DNA of 64,000 bases from Streptomyces sp. NBC_00576. GTDB taxonomy: Bacteria; Actinomycetota; Actinomycetes; Streptomycetales; Streptomycetaceae. The stretch covers positions 7,192,001 to 7,256,000 of the forward strand of contig NZ_CP107780.1 of assembly GCF_036345175.1 (NCBI RefSeq), in the 5' to 3' direction. This document shows positions 48,544 through 57,468 of this stretch, one piece after another. A program made the position numbers and the translations under genes. The notes beneath the pieces are model-generated. The model had not been told where the DNA came from. It made no database searches and saw only the letters and a program-made list of their open reading frames with translations. Position 1 is the first letter of the stretch; each line of letters starts with the position of its first letter.

Positions 48544-49565
48544 TGGAGCCCACCTCGCACGGTCTCGCCGGCCGGCTTCCCCGGGCTGTCTGCCCGGCCG
48601 GGGCTCCCGCCCGCCGCGGAGCGGCTGTCGGACGCGGCAGCCCCCGGGAGAGCACCGCCCAGGGCCTCGACCTCCTCAGCGGTGGGGAAGGAATCCTGAG
48701 CGCCCGCCCGCGTCACCGCGGCCGCGCCCACCCGGGCCGCGTATCCCGCCGCCTGTGCCAACGACTCGCCCGCGCCCAGCCGCCAAGCGAGCGCGGCGGT
48801 GAACGCGTCGCCCGCCCCCGTGGTGTCCACGGCCTCCACCGGCACCGACGGCACCCGTACCCGCTCCCCGGCCCGTACGGCGACCAGCGCGCCCTCCGCG
48901 CCCAGCGTGATGACGACGGAGCGCGGCCCGAGCGCGAGCAGCGTCTTCGCCCAGTCCTCCGGCGAGTCGCCCAACTCGGCGTCCGCACCGGCGATCACCC
49001 GGGCCTCGTGCTCGTTCACGATCAACGGGTCGCAGGCCGCCAGGACTTCACGCGGCAACGGGCGAGGAGGGGACGGATTGAGGACGAACCGGCCCTCCGG
49101 AGACAGATTCCGTACGACCTCCACGACCGACTCCAGCGGAATCTCCAGCTGCGCCGACACCACCCGCGCCGCCTGGAACAGGCTTCCCGCGGCTCGGATG
49201 TCCTCGGGCGACAGCCGTCCGTTGGCGCCCGGCGACACCACGATGCTGTTGTCGCCCGACGGGTCCACCGTGATCAGCGCGACCCCCGTCGGCGCCCCGC
49301 CGACCAGGACGCCCACCGTGTCGACACCGGCGTCCCGCATCGAGTCGAGCAGCAGCCGGCCGTGGCCGTCGTTGCCGACCCGCGCCAGCAACGCCGTACG
49401 GGCCCCCAACCGGGCGGCGGCGACCGCCTGGTTGGCGCCCTTGCCCCCCGGGTGGACGACCAGGTCGGATCCGAGCACCGTCTCACCGGCCGCGGGCCGC
49501 CGCTCGACCACGGTGACCAGGTCGGCGTTGGCCGATCCCACGACCAGCAGGTCGTAGTCGTACAT
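48540..49565 (-). CDS. rbsK: ribokinase RbsK
   Basis: A 341-residue PfkB-family kinase that phosphorylates ribose with ATP. VVGSANADLVTVV and VVHPGGKGANQAVAAARLGA are the substrate and lid motifs, CDPLIVNEHEARVI is central, and VEAVDTTGAGDAFTAALAWRL carries the catalytic Asp and anion hole. The C-terminus is longer than usual by about 40 Ser/Gly/Pro residues. The ATG at 49565 is chosen because GGGGAG lies upstream; a longer frame has no support. Fourth gene of the ribose operon. Confidence 0.95.
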   Translation of the reverse strand: MYDYDLLVVGSANADLVTVVERRPAAGETVLGSDLVVHPGGKGANQAVAAARLGARTALLARVGNDGHGRLLLDSMRDAGVDTVGVLVGGAPTGVALITVDPSGDNSIVVSPGANGRLSPEDIRAAGSLFQAARVVSAQLEIPLESVVEVVRNLSPEGRFVLNPSPPRPLPREVLAACDPLIVNEHEARVIAGADAELGDSPEDWAKTLLALGPRSVVITLGAEGALVAVRAGERVRVPSVPVEAVDTTGAGDAFTAALAWRLGAGESLAQAAGYAARVGAAAVTRAGAQDSFPTAEEVEALGGALPGAAASDSRSAAGGSPGRADSPGKPAGETVRGGLQ

Positions 49566-49711
49566 GAAGAGTCTCCCCATACACATCAGTTGTACCGGCC
49601 GACGGCCGGTCATTCGGTCGATTGCCCGGTTCGGACGGCCGGTCTGCCAGTGGGCGGGCCGGGCAGCCTCGACAAGAGGCGCCCGGCCGTCCCCCGATCC
49701 GGAGATACTGC

Positions 49712-51667
49712 TCAGCCGCCGAATGCCGCCACGTTCTCCTTCGTGACCACCTTCACCGGCACCATCACCGTCTTCTCGACGTCCTTGTCCTCGGCGACCC
49801 GCAGCGCGTTCTCCACCGCGATCCTCCCGAGCTCCTTGGGTTGCTGGGCGACCGACGCGTACAGCGAGCCGTCCGCGACCGCCTTCAGCCCGTCGGGCGT
49901 GCCATCGAAGCCGATCACCTGCACGGACTTGCCTGCCTTGCTGCCCAGCGCCTTGATCGCGCCGAGCGCCATCTCGTCGTTCTCGGCGAAGACACCGCTG
50001 ATGCCGGGGTTGGCCTGGAGGAGGTTGGTCATGACGTCCAGGCCCTTGGTGCGGTCCCAGTCGGCGGGCTGCTTGGCGACGACCTTGATGCCCGGGTAGG
50101 CCTTCAGCCCCTCGGTGAAGCCGGCGCCCCGCTCACGGCTCGCGGAGGTGCCCGCCTGGCCCTGGAGGACGATGATCTCGCCCTTGCCGCCCAGCTTCTC
50201 GGCGAGCGCCTTCGCGGCCAGCCGGCCGCCGGCCGTGTTGTCGGAGGCGACGAGCGTGGCGGTGTCCGCGTTGTTGACCGACCGGTCGACCGCGACGAGC
50301 GGGATACCGGACTTGTTCACGGCCCGCGCTGCCGGGCCCGTGGCGTCCGAGTCCACCGGGTTGACGATGATCGCCCCGAGGCCCGAACTGGTGAAGTTCT
50401 GCAGCTGGTTGGCCTGCTGGGAGGCATCGTTCTGGGCGTCCGTGACGGTCAGGTCCACACCCAGCTTCTTGGCCTCCGCCTGCGCGCCGGCCCGGATCTG
50501 CACGAAGAAAGGATTGTTCAGCGTCGACAGGGACAGGCCCACCTTCTGGGTCGTCGCGGACGAAGAGCCACTGTGCAGCAGGGACGTCGCGCCCACGACC
50601 GCCGTCGCGACCACAGCGGCCAGTACGTACGTCAGCGCCTGCTTGCGCCTGTCCCCGGCCCCGGCCGCCCCGGCCGGCGCCACCGTCGCCCCGCTCTTCC
50701 TGCGCACCGTGTCGAGCAGCACCGCCAGCGCGATCACGACACCGATGACGACCTGCTGCCAGAAGGCGGACACCGAGAGCAGGTTGAGGCCGTTCCTCAG
50801 CACCGCCAGGATCAGCGCACCGATCAGCGTCCCGGACGCCTTGCCGGTACCACCCGCCAGACTCGCCCCACCGATCACCACTGCGGCGATGGCGTCCAGC
50901 TCGTACCCCTGCGCGGCCTGCGGCTGCGCGGAGGACAGCCGCGACGCGAGCACGATGCCCGCGGCGGCGGCGAACAGCCCGGACAGCGCGTAGATCGCCA
51001 GCTTCTGCTTCTTCACCCGCAGCCCGGAGAGCCGGGCCGCCTCCTCGTTGCCGCCGATCGCGTACATGGAACGGCCCAGGTACGTACGGCCGAGGATGAA
51101 CGCCGTGATGAGCCCCATGGCCACCATCACCAGCACGGGCACCGGCAGCCAGCCGCCCAGTGTGTCACCGAGGTGCGAGACCGAGTCGGGGAACGCGATC
51201 GGCGAACCCTGCGAGATCACCAGGGACAGACCGCGCCCCACCGACAGCATGGCGAGCGTCGCGATGAACGGCGGCAGTTTGCCGTACGAGATCAGGAAGC
51301 CGTTGACCAGGCCGCACGCGATGCCGGTGACGACGGCCAGGACGACCGCTATCGCGACCGGCACGCCCTCCGAAGTCGCCGCCCAGGCAAGGACGGTGGC
51401 CGACAGGGCGGCGACGGAACCGACCGACAGGTCGATGCCCGCCGAGACGATCACGAAGGTGACGCCGAAGGCGAGAACGGCGGTCACGGCCGCCTGGACG
51501 CCCACGTTGAGCAGGTTGTCCGTCGTCAGGAAGTCGCCGGACAGCGCCGACATCGCGATGACGAGGACGATGAGCGCGCTCAGCGCTCCGTTGTCGAGCA
51601 GGACACGGCGCAGGCCGCTCGTGGCGCCACTCGCGCCCGTCGTGCTCTTGAGCGTGTCAGTGGCCAC
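49712..51667 (-). CDS. fused ribose ABC permease and substrate-binding protein (RbsC-RbsB)
   Basis: A 651-residue fusion. Residues 20-335 are an RbsC/XylH-type permease: LIVLVIAMSALSGDFLTTDNLLNVG, FGVTFVIVSAGIDLSVGSVAALSA (conserved permease loop), GKLPPFIATLAMLSVGRGL, AIGGNEEAARLSGLRV, and a last GGASLAGGTGKASGTLIGALIL. After a further membrane helix (ALTYVLAAVVATAVVGATSLL) comes a complete RbsB-like binding protein: VGLSLSTLNNPFFVQIRAGAQAEAKKLGVDL, VNPVDSD, VDRSVNNADTATLVASDN, and VIGFDGTPDGLKAV. The binding protein is thus tethered outside the membrane. The GTG at 51667 is chosen because GGAGGG precedes it; it overlaps rbsA by 11 bases. Confidence 0.93.
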   Translation of the reverse strand: MATDTLKSTTGASGATSGLRRVLLDNGALSALIVLVIAMSALSGDFLTTDNLLNVGVQAAVTAVLAFGVTFVIVSAGIDLSVGSVAALSATVLAWAATSEGVPVAIAVVLAVVTGIACGLVNGFLISYGKLPPFIATLAMLSVGRGLSLVISQGSPIAFPDSVSHLGDTLGGWLPVPVLVMVAMGLITAFILGRTYLGRSMYAIGGNEEAARLSGLRVKKQKLAIYALSGLFAAAAGIVLASRLSSAQPQAAQGYELDAIAAVVIGGASLAGGTGKASGTLIGALILAVLRNGLNLLSVSAFWQQVVIGVVIALAVLLDTVRRKSGATVAPAGAAGAGDRRKQALTYVLAAVVATAVVGATSLLHSGSSSATTQKVGLSLSTLNNPFFVQIRAGAQAEAKKLGVDLTVTDAQNDASQQANQLQNFTSSGLGAIIVNPVDSDATGPAARAVNKSGIPLVAVDRSVNNADTATLVASDNTAGGRLAAKALAEKLGGKGEIIVLQGQAGTSASRERGAGFTEGLKAYPGIKVVAKQPADWDRTKGLDVMTNLLQANPGISGVFAENDEMALGAIKALGSKAGKSVQVIGFDGTPDGLKAVADGSLYASVAQQPKELGRIAVENALRVAEDKDVEKTVMVPVKVVTKENVAAFGG

Positions 51668-53198
51668 GGGAGCCCTCCACAGCAGTAGTTCCGGTAGTTC
51701 CAACAGGGGTGGGTGTGCTGACGGCGAGTGCCATCACGGAGTCCTGGGTGGCCTCGGCGGCCGTGAGTTCGCCGGCGATCCGGCCCTGCGCCATCACCAG
51801 CACCCGGTCGCTCATACCGAGCACCTCGGGCAGATCGCTGGAGATCATCAGTACGGCGGCACCGGCGGCCGTCAGCTCGTTGATCAGCTCGTAGATCTCG
51901 ACCTTGGCACCGACGTCGATACCGCGCGTCGGCTCGTCGAGGATCAGCACCCGGGTGTTCGCGAGCAGCCACTTGCCGATGACGACCTTCTGCTGGTTGC
52001 CCCCGGAGAGGGTGCGCACCTGCTGGCCGAGGCCCGCCATCCGTACGCCCAGCCGCTCGGCGACCTTCGCGGCGGCGACCCGCTGCCCCTTGAGGTCGAC
52101 CAGCCCGCCCCTGGTGGCGGCCCGCAGGGTGACCAGGCCGAGGTTCTCCTCGACGGAGGCGTCGAGCACCAGCCCCTGCCCCTTGCGGTCCTCGGGCACG
52201 AGTCCGATCCCGGCGGCCATGGCGGCCCCGACGTCGCTCCCGCGCACCCCGGCACCCGCGACGGACACGGACCCCTGGTCGTACGGATCGGCGCCGAACA
52301 CCGCGCGCGCAACTTCCGTACGCCCGGCCCCCACCAGCCCCGCGATGCCGACGACCTCGCCGGCCCGCACCTCGAAGCTCACGTCGTGGAAGACACCGTC
52401 CCGGGTGAGGCCCTCCACCTTGAGGAGCGAGGCGCCCGCCTCGGTGGCCTCCCTCGGGTACTGCTGTTCGATCGACCGCCCGACCATGAGCCGTACGAGC
52501 TCGTCCTCGGGCGTGTCGGCCGGCACCTGTCCGACGCTCTTGCCGTCCCGGATCACCGTCACCCGGTCTCCCAGGGCGGCGATCTCCTCCAGGTGATGGG
52601 TGATGAAGACGATCCCGACGCCGTCCTCGCGCAGCTTGCGCACGATCGCGAACAGCTTCTCGACCTCTTCGGAGGTGAGGACGGCGGTCGGCTCGTCCAT
52701 GATCAGGACGCGCGCGTTCAGGCTCAGCGCCTTCGCGATCTCGACCATCTGGAGCCGCGCGATACCGAGTTCACGCACGCGCGCGCGTGGAGACACGTTC
52801 ACACCCACGCGCTCCAGGAGCACGGCGGCCTCGGCCTCCATCCGCTTGCGGTCGATCATCCCGTAGCGACGCGGCTGCCGCCCCAGGAAGATGTTCTCGG
52901 CGACCGTCAGATCGGGTACCAGGTTGAACTCCTGGTAGATGGTGGCGATCCCGAGGCGCTCGGAATCCTGCGCCCCGTGGATACGGGTCTCCTCGCCGTC
53001 GACGAGGACACGGCCGGCATCGGGGCGGTAGGCGCCGGAGAGCATCTTGATGAGGGTGCTCTTGCCCGCACCGTTCTCACCGAGCAGTACGTGTACCTCG
53101 CCGCGGCGAAGATCGAAGTCGACGCCGTCGAGCGCGACCACGCCGGGGAAGGACTTCCCTATGCCTTCGATGCGCAGCAACTCGTCCGGGTTGCTCAC
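51657..53198 (-). CDS. rbsA: ribose ABC transporter double ATPase RbsA
   Basis: A 513-residue protein with two ATPase halves, the energy unit of ribose import. Half one has VLLGENGAGKST, the signature LGIARLQMVEIAKALS, and VLIMDEPTAVLTSEE. Half two has VVGIAGLVGAGRTEVAR (degenerate Walker A, normal in this family), TLSGGNQQKVVIGKWL, and VLILDEPTRGIDVGAK. The GTG overlaps the repressor stop by four bases (GTGA), so rbsR and rbsA are co-translated. A C-terminal Thr/Gly-rich tail is present. Confidence 0.95.
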   Translation of the reverse strand: MSNPDELLRIEGIGKSFPGVVALDGVDFDLRRGEVHVLLGENGAGKSTLIKMLSGAYRPDAGRVLVDGEETRIHGAQDSERLGIATIYQEFNLVPDLTVAENIFLGRQPRRYGMIDRKRMEAEAAVLLERVGVNVSPRARVRELGIARLQMVEIAKALSLNARVLIMDEPTAVLTSEEVEKLFAIVRKLREDGVGIVFITHHLEEIAALGDRVTVIRDGKSVGQVPADTPEDELVRLMVGRSIEQQYPREATEAGASLLKVEGLTRDGVFHDVSFEVRAGEVVGIAGLVGAGRTEVARAVFGADPYDQGSVSVAGAGVRGSDVGAAMAAGIGLVPEDRKGQGLVLDASVEENLGLVTLRAATRGGLVDLKGQRVAAAKVAERLGVRMAGLGQQVRTLSGGNQQKVVIGKWLLANTRVLILDEPTRGIDVGAKVEIYELINELTAAGAAVLMISSDLPEVLGMSDRVLVMAQGRIAGELTAAEATQDSVMALAVSTPTPVGTTGTTAVEGSRGH

Positions 53199-54244
53199 GA
53201 CAGACTCCTGTTCGTCACGGGGGGCTCGGGGGGCTGTTCGGATGAGGCCGGGGCCGGCTCACCGCACGACCGCCGTACGACGAGGTGCGCGGCCAGCGTC
53301 ACGGACTGCGGAGAGCGCCCCTCGATCATGTCGACCAGCGCCCGGACGGCGGCCCGCCCCAGCTCGCCGGTCGGTTGCGCGATGGCCGTGACGGGCGGAT
53401 CGGTGTGCACGAACCACGGGATGTCGTCGAAGGCCGCGAGCGCGATGTCCTGCGGAACCCGCATCCCACGCGCGCGTACGGCGTCCAGCGCGCCCAGCGC
53501 CATCAGGTTGTCGGCCGCGAAGACGACCTCGGGCGGCTCGGCCAGGCCGAGGAACGCGTCCGTCACGCGGCGCCCGCTCTCGGCCTGGAAGTCGCCCTGC
53601 CCGATGTAGGCGTCGGGGAGCGGCAGCCCGTACTCCGCCAGGGCCTCCCTGAACGCCTCGACGCGCTCACTGCCGGTGGTGGTGGCCGCCGGGCCCGCGA
53701 TGATCGCGAGCCGCCGGTGCCCGAGCCCGTGCAGGTGGGCGACGAGGTCCCGGACCGCCTGGCGCCCGTCCGCCCGTACGACCGGCACGTCCACGCCCGG
53801 GATCCAGCGGTCCACGAAGACCATCGGGGTGCCCCCGCGCGCGGTGTCCAGCATCAGCGGCGAGCCGCCGTCGGTGGGGGAGACGAGGAGGCCGTCGATA
53901 CGGCGGTCCAGCAGGGTCCGTACGTGGTGGTCCTGGAGGTCGGGGCGTTCGTCGGCGTTGCCGATGATCACGCTGTAGCCGAGGGCGCGGGCCTCCTCCT
54001 CGACCGAGCGGGCCAGGGTCGTGAAGTAGTGGTTCATCACATCGCTGATGACCAGGCCGAGGGTGCGGGTCTGGTCGGTGCGCAGGGAGCGGGCGAGGGC
54101 GTTGGGGCGGTAGCCCAGCGCCTCGACAGCGGCCAGCACGCGTGCGCGTGCGTCCTCGCTGACCGACGGATGGTCGTTCAGGACCCGCGACACCGTGGCG
54201 ACGGACACGCCCGCCTCGGCTGCGACGTCCTTGATGCTCGCCAT
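53195..54244 (-). CDS. rbsR: LacI-family repressor of the ribose operon
   Basis: A 349-residue LacI-family protein at the head of the ribose operon. The DNA-binding domain is SIKDVAAEAGVSVATVSRVLNDHPSVSEDARARV. Ligand-domain landmarks are LGLVISDVMNHYFTTLARSVEEEARALGYSVIIGNADERPD, VPVVRADGRQAV, and PPEVVFAADNLMALGALDAVRARGMRVPQDIALAAFDDIPW. Two identical upstream TGGAATCGATTACA sites 33 bases apart almost certainly bind it and allow autorepression relieved by ribose. The C-terminal Pro/Glu tail is short and unstructured. Confidence 0.92.
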   Translation of the reverse strand: MASIKDVAAEAGVSVATVSRVLNDHPSVSEDARARVLAAVEALGYRPNALARSLRTDQTRTLGLVISDVMNHYFTTLARSVEEEARALGYSVIIGNADERPDLQDHHVRTLLDRRIDGLLVSPTDGGSPLMLDTARGGTPMVFVDRWIPGVDVPVVRADGRQAVRDLVAHLHGLGHRRLAIIAGPAATTTGSERVEAFREALAEYGLPLPDAYIGQGDFQAESGRRVTDAFLGLAEPPEVVFAADNLMALGALDAVRARGMRVPQDIALAAFDDIPWFVHTDPPVTAIAQPTGELGRAAVRALVDMIEGRSPQSVTLAAHLVVRRSCGEPAPASSEQPPEPPVTNRSLS

Positions 54245-54278
54245 CGCCGGACCACCTCCTTGTGGCTCCGTAGTCGCG

Positions 54279-54325
54279 TGGAATCGATTACACGACTGAC
54301 TGGAGACAGATTGGAATCGATTACA
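54279..54325. promoter_or_regulatory. twin LacI-type operators upstream of rbsR
   Basis: TGGAATCGATTACA occurs at 54279-54292 and 54312-54325. Each has the palindromic core AATCGATT. The 33-base spacing, three helical turns, fits cooperative repressor binding. Confidence 0.7.
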
Positions 54326-54519
54326 AGCACGTAAACAAGCCCCTGGCTGATTCTCGATACCGGATCGTGATGCGAGGCGTTCCGGCGGGCGGCCACGCCG
54401 GGCACTGCCCAGCGCCCTGGTCGTGCGGTCGCGGGTCCTGGTGGACCGGGGCCAGGCTGGAAGGACGTAACAGTTCTCACCGGCCGACCAGGTCCGCCAC
54501 GGGCCGGAGCGGAGGAGCC

Positions 54520-54885
54520 ATGACGGCGACGACTCGCAAGGACGTCCCCCTCACCCTTGAGGGCGGCGGGGTGGAGTTGCGTACGCGGGCGATCGGAGGC
54601 GGCTTCTCGGTGGGCTTCGTGAGCCTGCCGCAGGGCACGGACATGGGTCCGGCGTTCAAGGGCCTGCCCGGCGACGCCTGCCAGTGCCCGCACTGGGGCT
54701 ACCTGCTCAAGGGCCGGCTGCTGATGCACACCGACGGGGGCGACGAGACGTACGAGGCGGGACAGGCGTACTACTGGGCGCCCGGCCATGTGCCGGTGGC
54801 CCTCGAGGACTGCGAGTTCGTGGAGTTCTCCCCGACGGAGGACTTCCGGACGGTGCTGGACCACATCAAATCCGCCATGGGGTGA
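54520..54885 (+). CDS. cupin-domain protein
   Basis: A 121-residue small cupin barrel. VELRTRAIGGGFSVGFVSLPQGTDMGP opens it, CQCPHWGYLLKGRLLMHTDGGDETYEAGQAYYWAPGHVPVALEDCEFVEF is the two-motif cupin core with one His (PHWGYLLKG) and a later PGHVP His. The usual HxH pair of cupin motif 1 is incomplete, so metal binding may be altered. GGAGGAG precedes the ATG at 54520. It stands between rbsR (divergent) and recD2. Confidence 0.8.
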   Translation: MTATTRKDVPLTLEGGGVELRTRAIGGGFSVGFVSLPQGTDMGPAFKGLPGDACQCPHWGYLLKGRLLMHTDGGDETYEAGQAYYWAPGHVPVALEDCEFVEFSPTEDFRTVLDHIKSAMG

Positions 54886-54964
54886 CGGCTCTGGGGCGAC
54901 GGTCGGCAGGCCGCTTGTCCACAGGCCCCGGCGGACTGTCGGTGCCGGACGGTAGCGTCGGATC

Positions 54965-57226
54965 ATGTCGAATCAGGCGGGCGGTCCGAAGCAGGCGCAG
55001 GGGGAACGGCAACTGGCCGTCCTCGAAGGCGTCCTGGAGCGGATCACGTACGCCAACGAGGACAACGGCTACACGGTCGCCAGGGTCGACACCGGCCGTG
55101 GCGCCGGCGACCTCCTCACCGTCGTGGGCGCGCTGCTCGGCGCCCAGGTCGGCGAGTCGCTGCGCATGGAGGGCCGTTGGGGCTCCCACCAGCAGTACGG
55201 CAAGCAGTTCACGGTTGAGAACTACACGACTCTCCTGCCCGCCACCGTCCAGGGCATCCGCCGCTATCTCGGCTCCGGCCTGGTCAAGGGCATCGGCCCG
55301 ATCTTCGCCGACCGGATCACCCAGCACTTCGGCCTGGACACCCTCCGGATCATCGAGGAGGAGCCCAAGCGGCTCATCGAGGTGCCGGGCCTCGGCCCCA
55401 AGCGCACCAGGAAGATCGCCGACGCCTGGGAGGAACAGAAGGCGATCAAGGAGGTCATGCTCTTCCTCCAGACCGTCGAGGTCTCCACGTCCATCGCCGT
55501 GCGCATCTACAAGAAGTACGGCGACGCCTCGATCTCGGTCGTCAAGAACCAGCCCTACCGCCTCGCGTCCGACGTCTGGGGCATCGGCTTCCTCACCGCC
55601 GACAAGATCGCCCAGTCCGTCGGCATTCCGCACGACAGCCCCGAGCGCGTCAAGGCGGGCCTGCAGTACGCCCTTTCGCAGGCCACCGACCAGGGCAACT
55701 GCTATCTCCCCGAGGAACGGCTGATCGCGGACGCCGTAAAACTCCTCCAGGTCGACACGGGCCTCGTCATCGAGTGCCTCGCCGAACTCGCGGCGCCCCC
55801 GGAGGAGGGCGAGGACCCCGGCGTCGTACGGGAGAAGGTCCCAGGCCCCGACGGCGACTCGGAGCCTGTGACGGCGGTCTATCTGGTCCCCTTCCACCGC
55901 GCCGAACTCTCCCTCTCCGCCCAGCTGTTGCGCCTCCTGCGCACCGGCGAGGACCGGATGCCCGCTTTCCACGACGTGGCCTGGGACAAGGCGCTGACCT
56001 GGCTCCAGGGGCGTACCGGGGCCGATCTCGCCCCCGAGCAGGAGGCGGCTGTCCGGCTGGCGCTGACGCAGAAGGTCGCCGTCCTCACCGGCGGACCGGG
56101 CTGCGGCAAGTCCTTCACGGTCCGCTCGATCGTGGAGCTGGCGCGCGCCAAGAAGGCCAAGGTCGTCCTCGCCGCCCCGACCGGCCGCGCCGCCAAGCGC
56201 CTCGCCGAACTCACCGGCGCCGAGGCCTCCACCGTCCACCGCCTCCTGGAACTGAAGCCCGGCGGCGACGCGGCCTACGACAGGGACCGCCCCCTCGACG
56301 CCGACCTGGTGGTCGTGGACGAGGCGTCGATGCTGGACCTGCTGCTGGCCAACAAGCTGGCGAAGGCGGTCGCGCCGGGAGCGCACCTGTTGTTCGTCGG
56401 GGACGTGGACCAGCTCCCCAGCGTCGGCGCGGGCGAAGTCCTGCGGGACCTGCTGGCCGACGGCAGTCCGGTCCCCGCCGTCCGGCTCACCAAGGTCTTC
56501 CGGCAGGCCCAGCAGTCGGGCGTGGTGACGAACGCGCACCGCATCAACTCCGGGCAGCATCCGGTCACCGACGGCATGAAGGACTTCTTCCTCTTCGTCG
56601 AGGACGACACGGAGGAGGCCGGCCGGCTCACCGTCGATGTGGCTGCACGACGAATTCCGGCCAAGTTCGGCCTCGATCCCCGGCGGGATGTCCAGGTGCT
56701 CGCGCCGATGCACCGGGGCCCAGCAGGCGCCGGCAACCTCAACGGGCTGCTCCAGCAGGCGATCACGCCGGGGCGCCCCGACCTCCCCGAGAAGCGGTTC
56801 GGCGGCCGGGTCTTCCGGATCGGCGACAAGGTCACGCAGATCCGCAACAACTACGACAAGGGCGAGAACGGCGTCTTCAACGGCACCGTCGGCGTCGTCA
56901 CCTCCCTCGACGAGGTCGAACAGCGCCTGACCGTACTGACCGACGAGGACGAGGAAGTGCCGTACGACTTCGATGAGCTGGACGAACTCGCCCACGCGTA
57001 CGCCGTGACCATCCACCGCTCCCAGGGCAGCGAGTACCCGGCGGTGGTCATCCCGGTCACCACGGGCGCGTGGATGATGCTCCAGCGCAACCTGTTGTAT
57101 ACGGCCGTCACCCGGGCGAAGAAGCTGGTCGTCCTGGTCGGTTCACGCAAGGCGATAGGTCAGGCGGTGCGCACGGTGTCGGCTGGACGGCGCTGCACGG
57201 CACTGGACTTCAGACTGAAGTCGTAG
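54965..57226 (+). CDS. recD2: RecD2-type SF1B DNA helicase
   Basis: A 753-residue 5'-3' DNA helicase that works without RecBC. The N-terminal OB-like domain (LEGVLERITYANEDNGYTVARVDT) and tandem helix-hairpin-helix segments (GSGLVKGIGPIFADRI, VPGLGPKRTRKIADAW, WGIGFLTADKIAQ) are RecD2-specific. The motor has motif I GGPGCGKSFTVRS, Ia VLAAPTGRAAKRL, II VVVDEASMLDL, III VGDVDQLPSVGAG, IV RLTKVFRQAQQSG, and V/VI HRSQGSEYPAVVI and YTAVTRAKKLVVLVGS. Start ATG at 54965. Acts in DNA repair and tolerance of replication blocks. Confidence 0.93.
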   Translation: MSNQAGGPKQAQGERQLAVLEGVLERITYANEDNGYTVARVDTGRGAGDLLTVVGALLGAQVGESLRMEGRWGSHQQYGKQFTVENYTTLLPATVQGIRRYLGSGLVKGIGPIFADRITQHFGLDTLRIIEEEPKRLIEVPGLGPKRTRKIADAWEEQKAIKEVMLFLQTVEVSTSIAVRIYKKYGDASISVVKNQPYRLASDVWGIGFLTADKIAQSVGIPHDSPERVKAGLQYALSQATDQGNCYLPEERLIADAVKLLQVDTGLVIECLAELAAPPEEGEDPGVVREKVPGPDGDSEPVTAVYLVPFHRAELSLSAQLLRLLRTGEDRMPAFHDVAWDKALTWLQGRTGADLAPEQEAAVRLALTQKVAVLTGGPGCGKSFTVRSIVELARAKKAKVVLAAPTGRAAKRLAELTGAEASTVHRLLELKPGGDAAYDRDRPLDADLVVVDEASMLDLLLANKLAKAVAPGAHLLFVGDVDQLPSVGAGEVLRDLLADGSPVPAVRLTKVFRQAQQSGVVTNAHRINSGQHPVTDGMKDFFLFVEDDTEEAGRLTVDVAARRIPAKFGLDPRRDVQVLAPMHRGPAGAGNLNGLLQQAITPGRPDLPEKRFGGRVFRIGDKVTQIRNNYDKGENGVFNGTVGVVTSLDEVEQRLTVLTDEDEEVPYDFDELDELAHAYAVTIHRSQGSEYPAVVIPVTTGAWMMLQRNLLYTAVTRAKKLVVLVGSRKAIGQAVRTVSAGRRCTALDFRLKS

Positions 57227-57340
57227 GCGTCGTAGCCCGCCGTGGCCATCGCAGTGATCGCCAAAAATGATCGATCAAATGAGTCACAAAGGTCACACAG
57301 CACTTCCGGAACCAGGGCGAAGGGGGGCAGGATGAGTTAG

Positions 57341-57363
57341 TTGGCGGCACTGAGTGCCGCCAA
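57341..57363. promoter_or_regulatory. 23-bp perfect palindrome in the citrate synthase leader
   Basis: TTGGCGGCACT and AGTGCCGCCAA flank a single central G. It sits 106-128 bases upstream of the GTG start. A second palindrome TGATCGATCA lies at 57268-57277. Either could bind a regulator or, as RNA, form a hairpin. Confidence 0.45.
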
Positions 57364-57468
57364 TAGGCCCAATGGTCGACCCCGAGTGCACTCTCCTGCG
57401 CCAAATGGGGGATGGTAGAGACAGTCAGGGCACCTCGAAGAAGAGGCACAACGTCGGTGAGGGATGAC

